A stretch of DNA of 64,000 nt, taken from Candidatus Marithrix sp. Canyon 246. Lineage in GTDB: Bacteria > Pseudomonadota > Gammaproteobacteria > Beggiatoales > Beggiatoaceae. Positions within the stretch are counted from its first letter, which is position 1; each line of letters begins with the position of its first letter. The translations under genes were made by a program, and so were the position numbers. The notes under the pieces were generated by a model. That model ran no database searches and was not told where the DNA came from. It was given only the letters and a program-made list of their open reading frames with translations. Below are positions 1 to 8,314 of this stretch, in pieces. The stretch lies in NCBI RefSeq assembly GCF_001723685.1, contig NZ_MCBX01000012.1:16010-80009 (forward strand), given 5' to 3'.

Positions 1-593
1 AAGTCAATTATATTGCCTGATAATTCAGAACTAAGACTGTGTTCAATATAAGTTCCAATTTGAGTATGTTCACCACGCCCAGTTGCACCTAACTCGTGAA
101 TGCCGCCAATTTCTTGACCAAAACGCACACAACGAGTGCAATGAATGCAACGAGTCATTTCAGTCGCAATCAATGGACCGATATTTTTATTAAAAACAAC
201 GCGCTTAGCTTCTTGATAACGCGAGAGATCTTTACCATAGCCAATAGCTACATCTTGCAATTCACACTCACCACCTTGATCACAGACTGGACAATCTAAA
301 GGGTGATTGATAAGTAAGAATTCCATTACAGACTTTTGGGCTATAAGGGCTTTTTCAGAACGGGTGAATATTTTCATCCCATCCATAATAGGGGTTGCAC
401 ATGCTGGTAAAGGTTTAGGAGCTTTCTCAACATCAACCAAACACATGCGACAATTTGCTGCAACTGATAACTTTTTGTGATAACAGAAACGAGGAATATG
501 AATTCCATGATTATCTGTTACTTCAATAAGCATTTGACCAGCTTCAGCTTGGTATGATTTACCATCTATTTCAATAGTTACCATATGAGTCAT
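1..593 (-). CDS. nuoG: NADH-quinone oxidoreductase subunit G, N-terminal part (runs off the window)
   Basis: Translating the minus strand from the ATG at 593 gives an open frame to the window edge of about 197 residues. The N-terminus is a ferredoxin-like 2Fe-2S domain (RFCYH, then NCRMC). It is followed by the His/Cys motif HPLDCPVCDQGGEC and the 4Fe-4S motif TRCIHCTRCVRFG, the standard order in NuoG of respiratory complex I. The protein would carry electrons through the peripheral arm from NADH towards quinone. A second in-frame ATG lies at 584; neither start has a strong ribosome binding site. The molybdopterin-like C-terminal part lies outside the window, presumably with the rest of a nuo operon. 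Confidence 0.95.
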   Translation of the reverse strand, partial: MTHMVTIEIDGKSYQAEAGQMLIEVTDNHGIHIPRFCYHKKLSVAANCRMCLVDVEKAPKPLPACATPIMDGMKIFTRSEKALIAQKSVMEFLLINHPLDCPVCDQGGECELQDVAIGYGKDLSRYQEAKRVVFNKNIGPLIATEMTRCIHCTRCVRFGQEIGGIHELGATGRGEHTQIGTYIEHSLSSELSGNIID

Positions 594-660
594 CAAAATA
601 CGGTTTCAAAATTCTTTATTTTAGCATAACTTTGTTTCTAAAATGTCATTAAATTACAAG

Positions 661-703
661 CCCTGAAGGGGCGACATAATATAGCCTAGGGCAACGCCCT
701 AGG
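661..703. repeat. Palindrome-bearing intergenic repeat
   Basis: This stretch contains the perfect 8-bp inverted repeat CCTAGGGC/GCCCTAGG (685-692 and 696-703, loop AAC), preceded by a GC-richer segment unlike its AT-rich surroundings. It resembles short dispersed palindromic repeats common in genomes of this kind, but only one copy is seen here. Its right edge abuts the remaining reading frame of the acetyltransferase that follows. Confidence 0.45.
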
Positions 704-1084
704 TTTCATATTGATTTATTTTACAAAGAAAATCTAGTTATAGAATTATCAAAAAATCCCGATGCTTTTAGTGTGATTTGCTATATTGATGATAAACCAG
801 CAGGTTTAGCAAACTGTTTTCAAGCTTTCTCAACTTTTAAATGTAAACCTCTTATCAATATACATGATGTAGTAGTGGCAATTAAATTTCGTGGCTTGGG
901 AATTAGTCAACTTCTATTGGCTAAAGTGGAAGAACGCGCTAAAGAAATTGGCTGCTGTAAAATAACCTTAGAGGTTTTAGAAGGTAATGAAACTGCTAGA
1001 AAATCATATAATAAATTTGGATTTGAAGGGTTTGAATTGGATCCTGAAGTTGGTAAGGCACTTTTTTGGCAGAAGACATTATAA
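704..1084 (+). pseudogene. GNAT N-acetyltransferase, 5' end missing
   Basis: From about 704 the frame reads as a GNAT-family acetyltransferase: an FSVICYIDDKPAGLANCF strand, NIHDVVV, the acetyl-CoA loop FRGLGISQLLL, and the C-terminal motif GNETARKSYNKFGF. The conserved family body starts well before the first possible start codon (GTG at 773). Conserved residues continue upstream in the same frame to about 704, and then the frame runs straight into the palindromic repeat. No ATG or ribosome binding site fits. I read this as an acetyltransferase that lost its first few dozen residues to a repeat-associated rearrangement. A short GTG-started product of 103 residues is possible but would lack part of the fold. 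Confidence 0.7.
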
Positions 1085-1104
1085 AATATCTTGGGATATA
1101 ATTG

Positions 1105-1144
1105 TCAGAATCAGAATTTACAGAATTTTAGAATTATCAGAAAC
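1105..1144. repeat. Degenerate CAGAATT-type intergenic repeat
   Basis: A run of imperfect CAGAAT/CAGAATTT units between two small genes. Similar CTGAATCAGGATT-type strings occur as dispersed intergenic repeats in many bacteria, and a related palindromic string is present at 63028-63047. No function is visible. Confidence 0.35.
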
Positions 1145-1154
1145 AGTTTAACCG

Positions 1155-1178
1155 TTAGTCTAAAAGATAAACAAATTT
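1155..1178. repeat. Direct repeat, left copy (right copy 2085-2108)
   Basis: A string containing AGTCTAAAAG and ATAAACAAATTT recurs with one mismatch over at least 22 nt at 2087-2108, in the same orientation. The two copies bracket the small membrane protein gene and the second acetyltransferase gene. It could be a scar of recombination or a dispersed repeat; base composition is low-complexity, so chance is not excluded. Confidence 0.4.
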
Positions 1179-1224
1179 GAAATTAAAGCCAACTTAATTA
1201 CTTACATACTAAGGAAACTAATTT

Positions 1225-1476
1225 ATGCTGATTATAACTTCAAATATTGGAGCTACGATAAGTTTAATTTTAGGCATTTCTCTTTTTGGAATTGTCACAC
1301 AAAACTCTCAGGCATTCGCGTTGTTAGGTTGTGGATGGCTCAGTGCTGCTATTGTGCGTTTAATGACCTTATTTTTCGGTTTTGCGACACCCAAAAATAT
1401 TGGCGGTGTTATCTTTGAGCTGCTTATTGGTTTATTATGTATTTCATCACTATTCACACAATTAAAGATAATTTAA
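1225..1476 (+). CDS. Small membrane protein, DUF4345-like
   Basis: 83 residues, almost wholly hydrophobic, with about three predicted membrane segments (residues 5-25, 30-50 and 60-80). The spacing of the central segment around AAIVRLMTLFFGF and the C-terminal ELLIGLLCI resembles the DUF4345 family, whose members are usually about 120 residues, so this one is short. The ATG is preceded by AAGGAA at good spacing, which supports this start. No function is known for the family. It stands between two acetyltransferase genes, with no sign of an operon. Confidence 0.6.
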   Translation: MLIITSNIGATISLILGISLFGIVTQNSQAFALLGCGWLSAAIVRLMTLFFGFATPKNIGGVIFELLIGLLCISSLFTQLKII

Positions 1477-1575
1477 AAAACAGGGCAAAGCACTTACGCA
1501 GGCGTTTTCTAGTTACCCCGCGTCTACGGGATACTTAGTCATAAATAAGTTTTCAGACTTATTGGAGTCCAAAAT

Positions 1576-2088
1576 TTGAAATTAGAATTAGCAAGACTAG
1601 AACATATTGACCAAATATCAAATTTGGTTAATCAAGCATACAGAGGTAAAACAGGATGGACCAAAGAAACTGATTTAGTTCAAGGCAATAGAATTACACC
1701 AAATGAGATCAAATCTATTATTTTAAATCCAAATACTCATTTATTAATTTATCCTGATAAAAATAACATCATAGCTTGTATTTGTATAGAAAAGATCAAT
1801 CATGATGCTTATATTGGTTTATTTGCAGTAACACCAAAGAACCAAAGCAAAGGTATTGGAAAACTAGTTTTACAACTAGCAGAACAATATGCTATAAACA
1901 AATTTACAATTGATAAATTTGTGATGGTTGTAGTATCCCAAAGAAAAGAACTAATTTCATATTATCAACGAAGAGGATACACTAGAATTGGAAAAATTAA
2001 AAAATATCCTATAAATATTAATGTAGGAACCCCTAAAGTTGCAAACTTAACCATTGAATATTTAGAAAAAAACCTAAGTATTAATTAG
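1576..2088 (+). CDS. GNAT-family N-acetyltransferase
   Basis: 170 residues covering a full GNAT fold: an N-terminal helix region (HIDQISNLVNQAYRG), the central strand YIGLFAVTP, the acetyl-CoA loop QSKGIGKLVLQ, and the C-terminal YYQRRGYTRIG segment. Such enzymes transfer acetyl from acetyl-CoA to an amine; the substrate cannot be told from sequence. The start is TTG, supported by GGAG at 1564-1567, eight bases upstream. The gene stands alone between copies of a short direct repeat, suggesting an accessory position. Confidence 0.85.
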   Translation: MKLELARLEHIDQISNLVNQAYRGKTGWTKETDLVQGNRITPNEIKSIILNPNTHLLIYPDKNNIIACICIEKINHDAYIGLFAVTPKNQSKGIGKLVLQLAEQYAINKFTIDKFVMVVVSQRKELISYYQRRGYTRIGKIKKYPININVGTPKVANLTIEYLEKNLSIN

Positions 2089-2216
2089 TCTAAAAGGTAA
2101 ACAAATTTTAGAAAATATTTATCAGGATAAAAATTAGTTATTTTTTCTCTGTTATCTAACAACTTATTCTTTAGCATCCATTTCATAAGCATTTCATGGT
2201 GATCTATGTACGACAT
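2085..2216 (-). CDS. Possible 43-residue ORF
   Basis: An ATG at 2216 on the minus strand opens a 43-residue frame (MSYIDHHEMLMKWMLK...) and is preceded by AAAGG at seven bases. It lies downstream of the broken HPP gene on the same strand and its end covers the right copy of the direct repeat. I recognise no family. It may be a real small gene or a chance frame. Confidence 0.25.
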   Translation of the reverse strand: MSYIDHHEMLMKWMLKNKLLDNREKITNFYPDKYFLKFVYLLD

Positions 2217-2252
2217 TATATAACCTTTTATTTAAATTCGTATTATTTTTTT

Positions 2253-2762
2253 TTAAAACCAATAAGTTGGATAACTTATATCTTTTGATAAGTTGTTGTA
2301 AAATAACGCAACTACAACCAGCAAAATTGCTCCTAACAAGGTTGGGGTCAATAAAAATTCCCAATTTGCTCCCACTAAAAACACAATGAATGGATTTGAA
2401 CCCGCTGGAGGATGAGGAACATTTAAAATTTGCATTAAAGATAATGCAGTAGCTAATGATAATGCCATGCTCCACCACTGAGGACTGACCAAATGGAAAA
2501 ATAGTAATCCAACAAGTGTTGAAATGAAGTGACCACCAATAATATTACGAGGTTGAGCAAATGGTGTATCAGGTAATATAAATATTACAAATATTGATGC
2601 ACCGAACGATAATTAAACTAACGGTTGTTTGGTAAAAAATGCCAAAAAACCGACTACAACTGCTGCTAAAAAACCTCCTAACCATACAAATCCAACTACT
2701 TTTAATGGTGGACTAGGCGGTATTGGTTTAGATAAACCTTTAAATTTTTGAAAATATAGCAT
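2253..2762 (-). pseudogene. HPP family membrane protein, interrupted by one in-frame TAA
   Basis: Read from the ATG at 2762 (AGGAG ribosome binding site just upstream), the frame encodes a full HPP-family protein of about 169 codons with four or so membrane segments. It includes the Pro-rich start, SFGAS, a PDTPFAQPRNIIGGH segment and the name-giving motif HPPAGSNP. Codon 50 is TAA (2613-2615), exactly where family members have the sequence before SFGAS; the frame is otherwise intact on both sides. HPP proteins are integral membrane proteins, with nitrite transport reported for some members. The gene follows the tetR gene on the same strand with 29 bases between, so it was probably the target or partner of that regulator. 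Single-base mutation or sequencing error are both possible. Confidence 0.8.
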
Positions 2763-2791
2763 TTATTTCTCCTTAAAAATAATAAAAAATA

Positions 2792-3349
2792 TTAAGACAA
2801 AAGTTTTTTTATTTCATTATTCTGGTTTTTGAATGTATGTGGCGAATCATATAGTCTCATCATCATAATGCTACCCTGAGTACTAGCTATAATCTGCTTT
2901 GCTTTCTCTTGAGCTACTTGTTCGATAAATTTTGATTTTAATATTTCACATAATGCTTCCTCCCAATGATCAAAATAACTCTTTATTTCTTTTTTCAAAG
3001 ACGGTATATTGTTAGATATTTCAAGTGCAAAATTACCTAATAAACAACCACCTTCGCTATTTAATAAATATGTTTCAACCGCCTTTGTAAATGCTTCTAG
3101 TTTATTTGAAGACGACATATTCTTTCGATATGCGATAGAAAATATTTCTGTATTAAAATATTCATGAATGTATCTCAAACATCCAAAAGCTAGAGCTTCT
3201 TTGCTTTTAAAATGATGATAAATGCTACCTTTTATTAAACCACAGGTATCACCTATATTTGCCATAGTAGTGTTGTAATAGCCATGAACTTTGAACAGAT
3301 GAATACTTTTTTTAATGATTGTTTCTTTATCCGTCTTCGTAACTGGCAT
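2792..3349 (-). CDS. TetR/AcrR family transcriptional regulator
   Basis: 185 residues with an N-terminal TetR DNA-binding helix-turn-helix (residues about 8-50: TIIKKSIHLFKVHGYYNTTM, then IGDTCGLIKGSIYHHFKSKE) and a C-terminal ligand-binding helical domain ending in QGSIMMMR. Length is typical. It would repress a promoter until a small effector binds. The only close same-strand neighbour is the broken HPP membrane protein gene just downstream, probably one transcript. A short inverted repeat sits 34 bases upstream of the start and could be its own operator. Confidence 0.92.
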   Translation of the reverse strand: MPVTKTDKETIIKKSIHLFKVHGYYNTTMANIGDTCGLIKGSIYHHFKSKEALAFGCLRYIHEYFNTEIFSIAYRKNMSSSNKLEAFTKAVETYLLNSEGGCLLGNFALEISNNIPSLKKEIKSYFDHWEEALCEILKSKFIEQVAQEKAKQIIASTQGSIMMMRLYDSPHTFKNQNNEIKKLLS

Positions 3350-3382
3350 GACATTATTCCTACCGTTTGTTTGATAAAAAGA

Positions 3383-3402
3383 GTAATAATATTTTTTATT
3401 AC
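3383..3402. promoter_or_regulatory. Candidate TetR operator
   Basis: Perfect 7-bp inverted repeat GTAATAA/TTATTAC with a 6-bp spacer, 34 bases upstream of the tetR start. Position fits an autoregulatory operator, but the arms are entirely AT-rich apart from the end bases, so chance is a serious alternative. Confidence 0.3.
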
Positions 3403-3739
3403 AAAGTAAATATAAACTTTGGCTTATAGGGTAAGCAAAAAATGTTTAATGTTATTAATTAATATTAGTGGAGAACTTTTATAGGCACAATGTAACACCC
3501 ATAAAATCATCCTGTCAAGCATTAAATTCAATTAAAAACTATTTGGATAAATGTTCAATTTTAATATTACTGATATAGTAAAAACGATCAATATTTTATA
3601 CTTATTTATTAACAGAAAAAATTATAGCAGCACAAAAAGATCAAACTAAATACTAAAGCTGTTCCACAAGAAGATATTGTATTAGGCTTTCATTCACCTT
3701 ATATGCGATAATTTATCGAATTTGCACTGAACTAAACCA
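3403..3739. other. Intergenic region without an intact gene
   Basis: About 340 AT-rich bases between the divergent tetR and oxidoreductase genes. Bases 3655-3735 can be read as a short coding-like stretch (KAVPQEDIVLGFHSPYMR, stop, then FIEFALN) that may be a decayed gene end; I cannot assign it. Promoters for both flanking genes must lie here but no clear one stands out. Confidence 0.5.
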
Positions 3740-6700
3740 ATGACATTAAATCAAACCCCACGTATTCGTGAAATACCATATAATTATACATCCTTTTCTG
3801 ATAGGGAAATAGTAATTCGTTTCCTCGGTGAAAAAGGTTGGCAAATCATTGAGCAATTGCGTAATCAGCGGCGTACTGGGCGTTCTGCGCGTATGCTATT
3901 TGAGGTGCTTGGCGATATTTGGGTTATTCAACGTAATCCCTTTATTCAAGACGATTTATTAGAGAATCCTAAACGTTTTTCGCTTATACGTCAGGCTTTA
4001 TATCATCGGCTTGATCAAGTTGTTGCTCGCGCTGATGGTAATGATCATGCTTTGGAATTAGAACGTGAAACTCGGCAGGCTGTGGTTCAGTTTGAGCAAA
4101 GTTTGCTGGAACAAAAGCAATTACGTGAACAATTAACTAAGCGTCTGGATTCTGATAATATATCTTTTGATGGTTTAGCACGAGTTTCTCATGCCACCGA
4201 CGCTACTGATTGGCGAGTAGAAATGCCTTTGGCAGTTTTAAATCCTGATTCTGATACCGAAATTCATGCAATGGTACAAGTTTGTATTGATTTGGATTTG
4301 CCTATTATTCCACGTGGTGGTGGTACAGGATATACTGGTAGTGCCGTACCTTTGTATGCAAATAGCGTAGTAATCAATACCGAAAAACTCGATTTTCTTG
4401 AGCCTGTAGAATTCCATGATGATATGACGACAATTCGAGTCGGTGCAGGTGTCGTTACTAGGCGAGTTGCAGAAGCGGCTGAAAAAGTCGGTTATGTGTT
4501 TGCAGTTGATCCAACTTCGCAAGACGCATCAACTATTGGTGGCAATATTGCCATGAATGCCGGTGGTAAAAAAGCAGTACTTTGGGGTACGACTTTAGAT
4601 AATCTTGCCGCTTGGGAAATGGTTATGCCAGATGGAAACATCTTAAAAGTTGAGCGTCTGAATCATAATTTTGGCAAAATTCATCATCAACAAATGGTTG
4701 AATTTCGTATTACTTCTGAAGGCAAAGACAGAATTTTAAAAATTCCCGGACAATCATTACGTAAAGTTGGATTAGGTAAAGATGTTACCGACAAAACACT
4801 ATTTGAATTACCCGGCGTACAAAAAGAAGGTTGTGATGGCTTAATAACTTCAGCCGTATTTGTGCTGCATAAACAAGCTAAATATACCAGAACCGTATGT
4901 TTAGAATTTTTTGGAGCAGTAAAAGATGCCGTACCTGCAATCGTTGAAACCATCGAATATATAGAAAATACACCCAAAGTATTATTAGCTGGCTTAGAGC
5001 ATTTAGATGAACACTATGTAAAAGCGGTAAAATATGAAACCAAAGCTGCTCGCCCTCATTTACCTAAAATGATCTTATTAGCAGACATTATAAGTGATGA
5101 TGAAACTGCTTTAAATGCCGCCGCTGAACAAATAGTAGAATTAGCATCAGCGCGACAAGCTGAAGGTTTTATTGCATACACAGCAGCAGAACGTAAACGA
5201 TTTTGGGCTGAACGCGCTCGCACAGCGGCAATTGCTGCACATACTAATGCCTTTAAAATCAATGAAGACGTAGTTATTCCTTTACCTCGCTTAGGTGAAT
5301 ATCATGAGGGCATTGCAGAAATTAATCGTGAACAAGCGATAAAAAATGATCAAGCCATATTAGCGGCAATAAAATCTTATATAGAAACTCTGGAAATTAC
5401 AGAAACTAAGCGTCAATTAGCATTAGATTTAGTAGATATAGCTCAAATAAAAAAATTATTTCCAGAGCATGAAACTAAAATAGATGAAATTTATCAGCGC
5501 ATATATGCCAGCCGCTTACTAGTGGCAACTCATATGCACGCAGGCGATGGTAATGTACACACCAATATTCCAGTACATTCTAACGACTACGCCATGATGC
5601 ACGAAGCTGAAATAGTTGTAGCGCGTATAATGAAATTAGCCGAATCCTTAGATGGAGTAATTTCTGGAGAACATGGAATTGGCATTACTAAATACCAATT
5701 TTTATCAGCCGACAAGCGCGAAAATTTCACTAAATACAAACAACATATTGATCCAAAAGGAATATTTAATAGAGGCAAATTATTAGCTGGCGCGACATTA
5801 GAAAATGCCTATACCCCATCACTACGCTTAGTAGCACAAGAAGCCCTAATTTTAGAAGCAACCGATTTAGGCGAATTAAACGACGAAATCAAAGATTGCC
5901 TACGCTGTGGAAAATGCAAACCAGTATGTACAACCCATGTGCCACGCGCTAATTTATTATATTCTCCACGTAACAAAATTTTAGCCACAGGCTTATTAAT
6001 AGAAGCTGTACTATATGAAGAACAAACTCGACGCGGAATTTCATTAGATCATTATGCAGAACTGAACGATATAGCAGATCATTGTACAGTTTGTCATCGT
6101 TGTTTAAGCCCTTGCCCAGTTAATATTGACTTTGGCGAAGTTACAATAAAAATGCGAGAAATTTTACGCGCTCAAGGCAAAAAATCATCAAATCCAGCCA
6201 CTTGGCTATCAATGCAATTTCTAAACATCACCAATCCACGCGCGATTAGCTTAATGCGCAATTTATTGATTAAGGGCGGATATGCAGGGCAAAGATTAGG
6301 CTATAAAACCGCCAAACTATTAGGATTAACCAAAGCACAAACTCCCCGTGCCACCACCAAAACCCCAAATGTACCAACTCAAATAATAAACTTTGTCAAC
6401 AAACCTCTGCCTAAAAAAGTACCTCCCAAACCAATGCGTAGCTTACTAGGCTTAGACAGCGACAAATACATACCAATCCTAGGAGATCCCAAAAAAGATC
6501 AAACAGAAACAGTATTCTACTTCCCCGGCTGCGGCTCAGAACGTTTATTCAGTCAAATTGGATTAGCGACACTAGCAATGTTATATGAAGTTGGAGTACA
6601 AACAGTATTACCACCGGGTTACTTATGTTGTGGCTATCCACAAACGGCTAGCGGCGACAAAGAAAAAGGACAAGCAATATCCACACAAAACCGCATATTA

Positions 6701-7255
6701 TTCCATAGAATAGCCAACACTCTAAACTACTTAGACATAAAAACAGTAATAGTATCCTGCGGCACTTGCTTAGATCAACTACTAAAATACGAATTCCAAC
6801 AAATATTCCCCGACTGCCGCCTACTAGACATTCACGAATTACTAATGGAAAAAGGCATAGCATTAGAAGGAGTAAAAGGCGTAGAATACCTATACCACGA
6901 TCCCTGCCACACTCCAATGAAAATTCATGACCCATTAAAAGTAGCAAGCACCCTAATGGGAAAAAATATAGAACTATCAGATAGATGCTGTGGAGAAGCC
7001 GGAACCTTCGCAGTATCAAGACCAGATATAGCTACCCAAGTGCGCTACCGTAAACAAGAAGAAATAAAAAAAGGGGTAAAAATCCTAACCAGCTGCCCAG
7101 CCTGCCAACAAGGCTTAGCCCGCTACAGCGATGAAACTGGCACAGAACCAGACTACATAGTAGTAGAACTCGCCAAATACCATTTGGGAGAGGATTGGGA
7201 AATGGAATTTGTTGATAAAGTTCAATTGGATGGGGTTGAGAGGGTGTTATTGTAG
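3740..7255 (+). CDS. Giant FAD-linked oxidoreductase with Fe-S and CCG domains (DUF3683 type)
   Basis: 1171 residues. Domains in order: DUF3683-like N-terminus (about 1-95); FAD-binding type 4 domain with the pyrophosphate loop [17 protein letters not shown] near 188-204; FAD-linked oxidase C-terminal domain with [12 protein letters not shown] near 600 and GEHGIG; two 4Fe-4S motifs, [11 protein letters not shown] (about 719-729) and [12 protein letters not shown] (about 780-792); and two cysteine-rich CCG modules ([11 protein letters not shown] near 926, CCGYP, SCGTCLD, then [15 protein letters not shown] near 1082 and SCPACQQG). This is the layout of D-lactate/glycolate-type dehydrogenases fused with their Fe-S electron-transfer subunit. 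It probably oxidises a 2-hydroxy acid at the membrane face; the substrate is not known. The 3' end of this gene is echoed twice downstream, marking it as an insertion site for the following accessory genes. Confidence 0.9.
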   Translation: MTLNQTPRIREIPYNYTSFSDREIVIRFLGEKGWQIIEQLRNQRRTGRSARMLFEVLGDIWVIQRNPFIQDDLLENPKRFSLIRQALYHRLDQVVARADGNDHALELERETRQAVVQFEQSLLEQKQLREQLTKRLDSDNISFDGLARVSHATDATDWRVEMPLAVLNPDSDTEIHAMVQVCIDLDLPIIPRGGGTGYTGSAVPLYANSVVINTEKLDFLEPVEFHDDMTTIRVGAGVVTRRVAEAAEKVGYVFAVDPTSQDASTIGGNIAMNAGGKKAVLWGTTLDNLAAWEMVMPDGNILKVERLNHNFGKIHHQQMVEFRITSEGKDRILKIPGQSLRKVGLGKDVTDKTLFELPGVQKEGCDGLITSAVFVLHKQAKYTRTVCLEFFGAVKDAVPAIVETIEYIENTPKVLLAGLEHLDEHYVKAVKYETKAARPHLPKMILLADIISDDETALNAAAEQIVELASARQAEGFIAYTAAERKRFWAERARTAAIAAHTNAFKINEDVVIPLPRLGEYHEGIAEINREQAIKNDQAILAAIKSYIETLEITETKRQLALDLVDIAQIKKLFPEHETKIDEIYQRIYASRLLVATHMHAGDGNVHTNIPVHSNDYAMMHEAEIVVARIMKLAESLDGVISGEHGIGITKYQFLSADKRENFTKYKQHIDPKGIFNRGKLLAGATLENAYTPSLRLVAQEALILEATDLGELNDEIKDCLRCGKCKPVCTTHVPRANLLYSPRNKILATGLLIEAVLYEEQTRRGISLDHYAELNDIADHCTVCHRCLSPCPVNIDFGEVTIKMREILRAQGKKSSNPATWLSMQFLNITNPRAISLMRNLLIKGGYAGQRLGYKTAKLLGLTKAQTPRATTKTPNVPTQIINFVNKPLPKKVPPKPMRSLLGLDSDKYIPILGDPKKDQTETVFYFPGCGSERLFSQIGLATLAMLYEVGVQTVLPPGYLCCGYPQTASGDKEKGQAISTQNRILFHRIANTLNYLDIKTVIVSCGTCLDQLLKYEFQQIFPDCRLLDIHELLMEKGIALEGVKGVEYLYHDPCHTPMKIHDPLKVASTLMGKNIELSDRCCGEAGTFAVSRPDIATQVRYRKQEEIKKGVKILTSCPACQQGLARYSDETGTEPDYIVVELAKYHLGEDWEMEFVDKVQLDGVERVLL

Positions 7256-7312
7256 TTTAATATTTATTCAAAATATCTGTAATCCATGCTAAAATAGTGA
7301 TTTTTATGAAAT

Positions 7313-8314
7313 ATGACAAATTCAGAACTTATCAAACAACTATTCTTGTCATTTAACAATAAAGACAATGATACTTTTATACAGACAGCAAGGGAATACA
7401 TTGAACGGGAAAAACGTAAAAAGCATACTATTGTTGCCAAGGGATTGGAAAAAGCCTTATTTCAAACTGTGGGAACGGCTAACACTCAAAGGCGTTTCAA
7501 GCAAAGTATGCCGATTCCTAGAGATACAGAAAAAGGCTTTCCATTGCTGGAAATTCAGCATTTTGAGCATAATTTTGACAGCCTGATATTATCTCAGGAT
7601 ACCAAAGCCCAACTTGAACGGATTATCCGTGAATTCAAAGATGCCGATATTTTAGCTACTTATAATTTGAGCTATAAAAAGAAAATTTTGCTCTGCGGCA
7701 AGCCCGGAACAGGCAAAACCTTTTCAGTGCAAATTATAAGTTCTATTCTGAATATACCTTTAGTTTATATTCGTTTTGACGCAATTATCTCCTCCTATCT
7801 TGGCGAAACTGCGGGTAATTTACGCAAGGTGTTTGATTTTATTGAAAACGGCACTTGGATAGTATTATTTGATGAGTTTGATATTATTGGTAAAAATCGC
7901 GATGACAATCACGAACACGGCGAAATCAAACGAGTGGTGAATAATTTTCTGCAAATGTTGGATAATTTCAAAGGTGATAGCATCCTATTTGCCGCTACCA
8001 ATCATCAAAATATGCTTGATAGTGCGATATGGCGACGCTTTGATGCAGTAATTAATTATGAATTACCTGATGAACTGACTCGTAAACAACTTTTTCAACA
8101 TTATTTACGCTCAATTAAGCATGATAAAAAAATCAATTTTGAAAAAGTGGCAACAGATAGTAAAGGTTTATCACCAGCAGATATTAAAATGATTGCAATT
8201 GAAGCTATGAAAACTGCCATTCTTGATAGCAGAGATACATTATCTATGAATGACTTGGAAACCTCTATTAAACAATTTATAGCTAGGGAAACAATAAAAT
8301 TGGGAAATAAATAA
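7313..8314 (+). CDS. ietA: AAA+ ATPase, IetA-like component of an ATPase/subtilase defence pair
   Basis: 333 residues. After an N-terminal helical region of about 110 residues comes one AAA+ domain: Walker A CGKPGTGKT near 128-136, Walker B IVLFDEFD near 182-189, sensor 1 AATNH and the arginine-finger region WRRFD, then a small helical lid. The gene ends in TAATGG, so its stop overlaps the start of the subtilase gene by one base, pointing to translational coupling. A AAA+ ATPase directly coupled to a large S8 protease is the architecture of the IetAS anti-phage system. The ATPase probably remodels or delivers a substrate to the protease; that role is inference. Confidence 0.85.
   Translation: MTNSELIKQLFLSFNNKDNDTFIQTAREYIEREKRKKHTIVAKGLEKALFQTVGTANTQRRFKQSMPIPRDTEKGFPLLEIQHFEHNFDSLILSQDTKAQLERIIREFKDADILATYNLSYKKKILLCGKPGTGKTFSVQIISSILNIPLVYIRFDAIISSYLGETAGNLRKVFDFIENGTWIVLFDEFDIIGKNRDDNHEHGEIKRVVNNFLQMLDNFKGDSILFAATNHQNMLDSAIWRRFDAVINYELPDELTRKQLFQHYLRSIKHDKKINFEKVATDSKGLSPADIKMIAIEAMKTAILDSRDTLSMNDLETSIKQFIARETIKLGNK

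Noticed and set aside
2194..2478. 94-codon minus-strand frame over the HPP gene
   Set aside because: It is out of frame with the clear HPP-family coding sequence (HPPAGSNP block) and gives a Ser/Cys-rich chance product.
6648..7019. 123-codon minus-strand frame inside the large oxidoreductase gene
   Set aside because: Antisense to conserved cysteine-rich domains; a leucine/arginine-rich chance translation.
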